Of a stretch of 62,964 bases of DNA, positions 58,083 to 62,964 are shown piece after piece. Under the pieces are notes generated by a model. That model had not been told where the DNA came from, did not search any database, and saw only the letters and a program-made list of their open reading frames with translations. Both the position numbers and the translations under genes were made by a program. Each line of letters begins with the position of its first letter. Within the stretch, counting starts at the first letter, position 1. Source of the stretch: Microbispora sp. H13382 (GTDB lineage Bacteria > Actinomycetota > Actinomycetes > Streptosporangiales > Streptosporangiaceae); contig NZ_JABBXA010000033.1 in assembly GCF_014161445.1 (NCBI RefSeq), positions 1 to 62,964 on the forward strand, in the 5' to 3' direction.

Positions 58083-59795
58083 ATGACGCAGGGTCGGAAT
58101 GAGCCCGTCAGCGGCGAGCGAAGGATGCTGAGCCGGAGATCCGTCCTGGCGACGATGGGTGCCCTGCCGGTTCTCACGGCCGCGACGTCGGTCCTGGGGG
58201 CCACGGAGGCCGCGGCCGCCACCGCGACCATCAATCCGTCGGCGCAGCGGCAGACGATCAAGGGCTTCGGCGGCATGACCCACGCGGCCTGGGCCGGCGA
58301 CCTGACAGCCGCCCAGCGGGAGACGGCGTTCGGCACCGGCGAGGGCAGGCTCGGGTTCTCCATTCTGCGGATCCCCGTCGGCGAGAGCCAGGCGGACTTC
58401 GGCCGTGACCTGGCGACGGCGAAGCGGGCGGCCGAGCTCGGCGTGACCGTTTTCGCGTCGCCGTGGAACCCCCCCGCCAGCATGATCGAGACCTTCAACC
58501 GCTCAGGTCAGACCAACGCGAAACGGCTCAGGTACGACCAGTACGCCGCATACGCCCAGCATCTGAACTCCTTCAGCACGTACATGAAGAACAACGGGGT
58601 GAACCTGTACGCCATATCCGTGCAGAACGAGCCCGACTACGCGCACGACTGGACGTGGTGGACCCCCACCGAGATGGTCAAGTTCCTGCGGGAGAACGCC
58701 GGCTCGATCAACACCAGGGTCATGGCGCCCGAGTCCTTCCAGTACCTCAAGAACATGTCGGACCCGATCCTCAACGACTCCACGGCACTCGCCAACACCG
58801 ACATCATCGGGGCGCATCTCTACGGCACGTCGTACTCCAACTTCCCCTACCCCCTCTTCAAGCAGAAGGGCGCGGGCAAGGAACTCTGGATGACGGAGGT
58901 GTACTACCCCAACAGCACCGACTCGGCGGACACCTGGCCCCAGGCGCTCGACGTGGGCGAGCACATGCACCGCGCCATGGTGGAGGCCGAGTTCCAGGCG
59001 TACGTCTGGTGGTACATCCGGCGCAGCTACGGCCCCATGCGGGAGGACGGCCAGCTCAGCAAGCGCGGCGCCATCATGGCGCAGTTCGCCAGGTTCGTCC
59101 GCCCGGGATATGTGCGGATCGACGCGACGGCGAACCCGGCGACGAACGTCTACGTCTCGGCGTACCGGAACGGCGACACCGTCGTCATCGTCGCCATCAA
59201 CAAGAACACCTCCGCGGTGAGCCAGCAGTTCACCGTGGCGAACGCCGCCTCGGCCGGCGTCTCGTCCTGGGTGACCGACGGGAGCAGGAACGTCGCGCCC
59301 CAGGCGGCGACCACCATGTCGAACGGCTCCCTCACCGTCACGCTTCCCGCTCGCAGCATGACGACCTTCGTGACCAGCCTGAGCGGCGGCCAGTCGCCCA
59401 GTCCATCGCCCATCGTGTCGCCCATCGTGTCGCCGAGCCCCTCGCCCAGCGCGTCACCCAGCGGCGGCACCGGAACGGGGCAGTTCCGGGTCGCCTACAC
59501 GATGAACACATGGAGCGAAGGCTTCACCGCCGGCATCAGCATCACCAACAACGGGACCTCGACGATCAACGGCTGGACGCTGGCCTTCACCCTCCCCTCG
59601 GGCCAGTCCATCACCTCGGGCTGGAACGCCACCTACTCACCCTCCAGCGGCCAGGTGAGCGCCCGCAACGTCAGCTACAACGGCACGCTCGCCCCCGGGG
59701 CCACCGTCGACATCGGCTTCCAGGCCACCCACACCGGCAACACCGCCAAACCGACCGCCTTCACCCTCAACGGCGTCCCCTGCACCGTGGTCTGA
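58083..59795 (+). CDS. Secreted GH30_8-type glucuronoxylanase with CBM2
   Basis: A 570-aa Tat-type exported enzyme (LSRRSVLATMG near residue 16, AAA cleavage near 46). The catalytic (beta/alpha)8 plus side beta domain (about 48-432) has E183 in VQNEPDY and E272 in WMTEVYY, the acid/base and nucleophile by motif. The WWYIRRSYGPM segment (R314, Y316) is the glucuronic-acid recognition feature of subfamily 8 xylanases. It should therefore cut glucuronoxylan near methylglucuronate branches. A repeated IVSP/PSPS linker and a CBM2 (about 462-570, YTMNTWSEGFTAGISITNNG) follow. ATG 58083 follows AGGAGG. Confidence 0.92.
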   Translation: MTQGRNEPVSGERRMLSRRSVLATMGALPVLTAATSVLGATEAAAATATINPSAQRQTIKGFGGMTHAAWAGDLTAAQRETAFGTGEGRLGFSILRIPVGESQADFGRDLATAKRAAELGVTVFASPWNPPASMIETFNRSGQTNAKRLRYDQYAAYAQHLNSFSTYMKNNGVNLYAISVQNEPDYAHDWTWWTPTEMVKFLRENAGSINTRVMAPESFQYLKNMSDPILNDSTALANTDIIGAHLYGTSYSNFPYPLFKQKGAGKELWMTEVYYPNSTDSADTWPQALDVGEHMHRAMVEAEFQAYVWWYIRRSYGPMREDGQLSKRGAIMAQFARFVRPGYVRIDATANPATNVYVSAYRNGDTVVIVAINKNTSAVSQQFTVANAASAGVSSWVTDGSRNVAPQAATTMSNGSLTVTLPARSMTTFVTSLSGGQSPSPSPIVSPIVSPSPSPSASPSGGTGTGQFRVAYTMNTWSEGFTAGISITNNGTSTINGWTLAFTLPSGQSITSGWNATYSPSSGQVSARNVSYNGTLAPGATVDIGFQATHTGNTAKPTAFTLNGVPCTVV

Positions 59796-59842
59796 CCGGC
59801 ACGTGACCACCCCCGGAGCCCGACCGGCGAAGGGACAGGCGG

Positions 59843-59866
59843 GGCCCCTCCGACGAGGGAGGGGCC
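59843..59866 (+). terminator. Hairpin after the glucuronoxylanase gene
   Basis: A 9-bp perfect stem GGCCCCTCC/GGAGGGGCC (59843-59851 with 59858-59866) with a 6-nt loop, 48 bases past the GH30 stop. Confidence 0.6.
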
Positions 59867-60013
59867 GCCGCGGCCGGTGACGCGTCGGGCCGCCACCTCG
59901 CCGGCCCCGGCTCCTGCTCACTGAAGACGGATGGAATCGTCAGCCAGCCTGTGTCCTCCGCAGTCGGCACTCCCCCGCGACAAATCGTCGCCGTGTCTCT
60001 CCCTGGAGCGTGT

Positions 60014-60844
60014 ATGAGCACATTCGCACGATTTCGCGTTGGGTTCGTGGCCGCCTCGGCGGCCGGGATGATGCTCGCGGCCGGTCCGGCCGGCGGCGCG
60101 TCCGCGGCCCTCCTCCCGCACACCGCCCCGCACACGGTCCCGGCGCTCGCGCGCCTGGCCGCCTGGCCCTCCCCGAACGGCCAGCAGGCCGTCGGCGCCA
60201 CGATCAACGTCTCGGGCACATTCGACGGCGGCATGAAGCGCTACTACGGCACCGGCGCCCTGGGCAGCGGCAGCCAAAGCGAAAGCCAGCCCCCCGTCTT
60301 CAAACTCGCCAACGGCGCCGTACTCAAAAACGTGATCATCGGCGCGCCCGCCGCCGACGGCGTCCACTGCACCGGCACCTGCACCCTGCAGAACGTCTGG
60401 TGGGAGGACGTCGGCGAAGACGCCGCCACATTCAAAGGCACCTCCTCCACCCAGACGATGACCATCGACGGCGGCGGCGCCCGATCGGCCAGCGACAAGG
60501 TCTTCCAGCACAACGGCCCCGGCACCATGACCATCAAGAACTTCCAGGTGCAGGACTTCGGCAAGCTCTACCGCTCCTGCGGCAACTGCTCCACCCAGTA
60601 CAAACGCAACGTCGTCATTCAGAACGTCACCGCGACCACACCCGGCAAAGTCCTGGCCGGCATCAACACCAACTACGGCGACACAGCCAGCTTCTCCCAG
60701 ATCACCATCGTCAACGACCCCACCAAGAAAGTCGTCATCTGCGAGAAGTACAAGGGCGTGACCAGCGGCGAACCCACCAAGACCGGCACCGGCGCCGACG
60801 GCGTCAACTGCCTCTACTCGGCCTCCGGCATCACCTACCGGTAA
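60014..60844 (+). CDS. Secreted PL3 pectate lyase
   Basis: A 276-aa exported enzyme with signal peptide of about 32 residues. The PL3 beta-helix pattern is clear: INVSGTFDGGMKRYYG, LKNVIIGAPAADGVHC, CTLQNVWWEDVGEDAATFKG, FQHNGPGTMTIKNFQVQDFGKLYRSC and a Cys-rich end. PL3 enzymes cleave unesterified polygalacturonate by Ca2+-dependent beta-elimination. Length is normal for a stand-alone catalytic domain. ATG 60014 follows GGAG. Directly after the stop, the same frame stays open for 28 codons that look like a CBM2 tail, so a binding module may have been lost. Confidence 0.88.
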   Translation: MSTFARFRVGFVAASAAGMMLAAGPAGGASAALLPHTAPHTVPALARLAAWPSPNGQQAVGATINVSGTFDGGMKRYYGTGALGSGSQSESQPPVFKLANGAVLKNVIIGAPAADGVHCTGTCTLQNVWWEDVGEDAATFKGTSSTQTMTIDGGGARSASDKVFQHNGPGTMTIKNFQVQDFGKLYRSCGNCSTQYKRNVVIQNVTATTPGKVLAGINTNYGDTASFSQITIVNDPTKKVVICEKYKGVTSGEPTKTGTGADGVNCLYSASGITYR

Positions 60845-60931
60845 ACCCCCATCACCGGCTCGTCCACCGCCTCCGGTCTCACCGCCAACGGCAGCGCGGT
60901 GACCCCGTCCGTTGTTTGCAGTAGCCCCTGA
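60845..60931 (+). pseudogene. CBM2-like C-terminal remnant in frame after the pectate lyase stop
   Basis: After the TAA at 60842-60844 the same frame continues for 28 codons to a TGA. It reads ITGSSTASGLTANGSAVTPS and ends CSSP. This resembles the last strand of CBM2 domains, as in the GH27 protein here (GSTAPTGVTCTSP). The rest of the module is absent. It is probably a recombination scar, or the tail of a lost neighbouring gene. Confidence 0.55.
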
Positions 60932-60971
60932 TCTTCATGCCTCCCCATCCGACTCACCTGAAGGAGGGTCC

Positions 60972-62594
60972 GTGCGCAAGGTGGGAGCTCTACTCGCCGC
61001 CGGCGTTCTCATCGCTGTCCCGATCGCCCTGCAGGGCCAGGCCACCGCCCTGGACAACGGGGTGGCCCGCACGCCTCCCATGGGCTGGAACAGCTGGAAC
61101 ACCTTCGGCTGCAACATATCCGAGACGCTCATCAAGCAGATGGCCGACGCGATCGTCAACTCCGGCCTGCGCGACCTGGGCTACCAGTACGTCGTGGTCG
61201 ACGACTGCTGGATGAACTCCACCCGCGACTCCGCGGGCAACCTGCAGGCCAACGCCTCACGCTTCCCCAGCGGAATGAAGGCCCTCGGCGACTACCTCCA
61301 CGCCAAAGGCCTGAAGTTCGGCATCTACCAGGCGCCGCTGGACAAGACCTGCGCGCAGTACTTCTCCAGCTACCCCGGCGCGACCGGCGCCCAGGGGCAC
61401 GAAGCCCAGGACGCCCGGCAGTTCGCCGCCTGGGGCGTCGACTACCTCAAATACGACTGGTGCTCCCCCAGCGGCACCATCGACGACCAGGTCCGCACAT
61501 TCGCCAAGATGCGCGACGCGCTGGCGGCGACGGGACGCCCGATCGTCTACAGCATCAACTCCAACAGCATCCACGCGAAGACGGGCCCGCAACGCGACTG
61601 GGGCGACGTCGCCAACATGTGGCGCACGACCGAGGACATCACCAACAAGTGGGACACCGGTCAGACCAACGGCTACCCGATGGGCATCCAGAACATCGTC
61701 AACGTCACCGTCCCGCTCGCCTCCTACGCCAGACCGGGAGCCTTCAACGACCCCGACATGATGGAGGTCGGCCGGGGCGGCATGACCGACACCGAGATGC
61801 GCAGCCACTTCGCTCTGTGGGCGATGATGGCCTCCCCCCTGATCCTCGGCAACGACATCCGCGCCATGGACGCGCCCACCCAGACCATCCTGAAGAACGC
61901 GAACCTGATCGCCATCAACCAGGACTCGCTCGGACTGCAGGCGCGCCAGATCAGCAACGACGGCACCCGCCGCGTGCTGGCCAAGCGGCTCGGCAACGGC
62001 GACGTCGCGGTCGCCCTGTTCAACCAGGGTGGTAGCACCACCACGATCAGCACCACCGCGTCCGCGATCGGGATGTCCGGCGGCTCGTTCATCCTGCGTG
62101 ACGCATGGACCAACACCCTCAGCGGCACCAACGGCACCATCTCGGCCAGCGTGCCCGCACACGGCACCGTCGTCTACCGGGTCAGCGGCGACACGACCCC
62201 CTCCCCCAGCCCCACACCGCCGCAGTCCCCCACACCGTCCCCCAGCCCGCCGGTCTCCCCCAGCCCGTCGCCGACGCCGGGCGGGCAGCCGGGCACCTGC
62301 ACGGCGACGTACAAGCGGATCAACGACTGGGGCAGCGGCTTCCAGGGCGAGGTCACCGTCAGCAACGACGGGCCGACCCCGCTCAACGGCTGGACCGTCA
62401 AAATGACCCTGGCCGGCGGCCAGAGCATCACGAGCCTGTGGAACGGCGCCAACACCGGCACCAGCGGCGCCATCACCGTCAAGAACGCCCCCTACAACGG
62501 CACCCTCACCGGCAACGGCTCGACGACCTTCGGCTTCACCGCCAACGGCAACGGCTCGACCGCCCCCACCGGCGTCACCTGCACGAGCCCGTAG
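60972..62594 (+). CDS. Secreted GH27 alpha-galactosidase-type enzyme with CBM2
   Basis: A 540-aa exported enzyme with signal peptide of about 26 residues. GH27 motifs are PPMGWNSWNTFGCNI, YVVVDDCW, YLKYDWC (nucleophile D162) and RPGAFNDPDMMEVG (acid/base in the DPD at 260-262). Then come a beta domain (LGNGDVAVALFNQGG), a long Pro/Ser linker (about 412-445) and a CBM2 (about 447-540). GH27 includes alpha-galactosidases and beta-L-arabinopyranosidases; SINSNSIH on strand 5 does not settle which. The GTG at 60972 follows AAGGAGG; upstream in-frame sequence overlaps the CBM2 remnant. A piece of a second GH27 gene lies at 57963. Confidence 0.9.
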   Translation: MRKVGALLAAGVLIAVPIALQGQATALDNGVARTPPMGWNSWNTFGCNISETLIKQMADAIVNSGLRDLGYQYVVVDDCWMNSTRDSAGNLQANASRFPSGMKALGDYLHAKGLKFGIYQAPLDKTCAQYFSSYPGATGAQGHEAQDARQFAAWGVDYLKYDWCSPSGTIDDQVRTFAKMRDALAATGRPIVYSINSNSIHAKTGPQRDWGDVANMWRTTEDITNKWDTGQTNGYPMGIQNIVNVTVPLASYARPGAFNDPDMMEVGRGGMTDTEMRSHFALWAMMASPLILGNDIRAMDAPTQTILKNANLIAINQDSLGLQARQISNDGTRRVLAKRLGNGDVAVALFNQGGSTTTISTTASAIGMSGGSFILRDAWTNTLSGTNGTISASVPAHGTVVYRVSGDTTPSPSPTPPQSPTPSPSPPVSPSPSPTPGGQPGTCTATYKRINDWGSGFQGEVTVSNDGPTPLNGWTVKMTLAGGQSITSLWNGANTGTSGAITVKNAPYNGTLTGNGSTTFGFTANGNGSTAPTGVTCTSP

Positions 62595-62629
62595 CCCGAT
62601 GCAGGCGGCCGACGCCGCCGCGCAGGTAC

Positions 62630-62664
62630 GGTGGCGCGGTGCGGGTGTCCCGTACCGCGCCACC
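62630..62664 (+). terminator. Hairpin after the GH27 gene
   Basis: A 16-bp stem with one G-T pair (62630-62645 with 62649-62664) and a 3-nt loop, 36 bases past the GH27 stop. Confidence 0.6.
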
Positions 62665-62837
62665 GGATAGCAGGCCCGCGTGGGACGGCACCGGGAAGGA
62701 AGACAGGCCGCCGAGTAGCGGTACGAGGTCGCGTCCTGTATCCGTAGAGCAGCACCACTTCCCTATGCCCACGGGCGGCGGCGCGCGGGGAGGCCCCATC
62801 GGCTCCGTGGCTGCCCGTGGTGACGGGTGGATCCTCC

Positions 62838-62964
62838 GCTCCGGCCGGGACCGAGGACACCCACTGCCATGTCACGCACAGACGACGTAGTAGACAGCAT
62901 CAAGCGGATGATCCTCGACGGGGTCCTGCGGCCCGGTGACCGCCTGCCCGTCGAGAAGGACCTC
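62838..62964. repeat. 127-bp perfect inverted terminal repeat, right copy
   Basis: Exact reverse complement of bases 1-127, ending at the last base of the window. It includes the start of a GntR gene and 31 bases of its upstream region. Confidence 0.95.
62869..62964 (+). CDS. GntR/FadR-family regulator, N-terminal fragment cut by window edge
   Basis: The first 32 codons from ATG 62869, identical in DNA to the reverse-strand fragment at 1-96 (SIKRMILDG, LRPGDRLP, VEKDL). Here the gene follows the GH27 gene on the same strand. Sequence before 62838 differs from that flanking the left copy. If both are real, two near-identical GntR genes face outward from this region. Confidence 0.8.
   Translation, partial: MSRTDDVVDSIKRMILDGVLRPGDRLPVEKDL

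Noticed and set aside
57643..58086. 147-codon forward frame before the GH30 gene
   Set aside because: No domain or ribosome-binding site. It is in a different frame from the GH27-like fragment, which explains the end of this stretch better.
1..62964. The inverted 127-bp ends as terminal repeats of a transposon or linear replicon
   Set aside because: No transposase, resolvase, integrase or telomere-type gene is present. The repeats lie inside a GntR coding sequence and their length equals a common assembly k-mer.

Overview
The window is about 63 kb of very GC-rich DNA with GTG and TTG starts beside ATG, strong AAGGAG/GGAGG ribosome-binding sites and many Tat or Sec signal peptides. This fits a filamentous actinomycete, most likely Streptosporangiaceae-like (an inference from style and gene content, not a search). 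Almost the whole window is a plant cell-wall degradation region. It carries about a dozen secreted modular enzymes, three sugar ABC transporters, cytoplasmic glycosidases and sugar enzymes, and at least seven local regulators (GntR/FadR, LacI, TetR, AraC/GlxA).

Layout. 1-8.3 kb: a GntR N-terminus cut by the edge, a Tat-exported GH95 enzyme, a secreted WxL-like protein, a GlxA regulator next to a GAPDH gene, a phosphatase remnant and a TRIC-type channel. 8.3-11.2 kb: TetR divergent from a cytoplasmic GH3 beta-glucosidase over a perfect palindrome. 11.3-20.4 kb: a reverse-strand operon for an RbsA/C-type sugar ABC transporter, a TIM-barrel epimerase and a huge ThuA-PQQ dehydrogenase-PKD-CBM-RICIN protein. 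21.3-29.3 kb: a secreted GH-A clan hydrolase, then a MalFG-type ABC operon with a GH63-like hydrolase, divergent from its LacI regulator. 29.5-38.5 kb: four large secreted RICIN proteins (ThuA-DUF1080, PQQ sugar dehydrogenase, cutinase/PET-hydrolase-like polyesterase, GH141-like beta-helix). 39-50 kb: GntR, GH54-like arabinofuranosidase, then a second MalFG-type ABC operon with an enolase-superfamily dehydratase and a second GH141-like enzyme, divergent from another GntR. 50.5-62.6 kb: a CE1-like esterase, GntR, a second GH95, LacI, GH30_8 glucuronoxylanase-CBM2, PL3 pectate lyase and GH27-CBM2. The right edge cuts a GntR gene identical over 127 bp to the left edge, in inverted orientation.

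How it works together (inference). Secreted GH95, GH141, GH54, GH30, GH27, PL3, esterase and polyesterase enzymes would strip fucose, arabinose, galactose, esters, xylan, pectin and cutin-like polyester from plant wall. Three ABC importers would take up the products, and cytoplasmic GH3, GH63-like, epimerase and dehydratase enzymes would process them. A LacI operator CGAATCGATTCG lies 4-5 nt after the -10 box of three strong promoters. A second palindrome, TGAAANTTTCA, recurs upstream of secreted-enzyme genes.

The most unusual content is the shuffled ThuA / PQQ-dehydrogenase / DUF1080 set. Together with the epimerase it suggests an extracellular, carbohydrate-anchored sugar-oxidation route, possibly through 3-keto sugars. 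The exact 127-bp inverted ends look like an assembly-graph boundary at a repeated GntR gene rather than a mobile element. No rRNA, tRNA, CRISPR array or transposase was seen.
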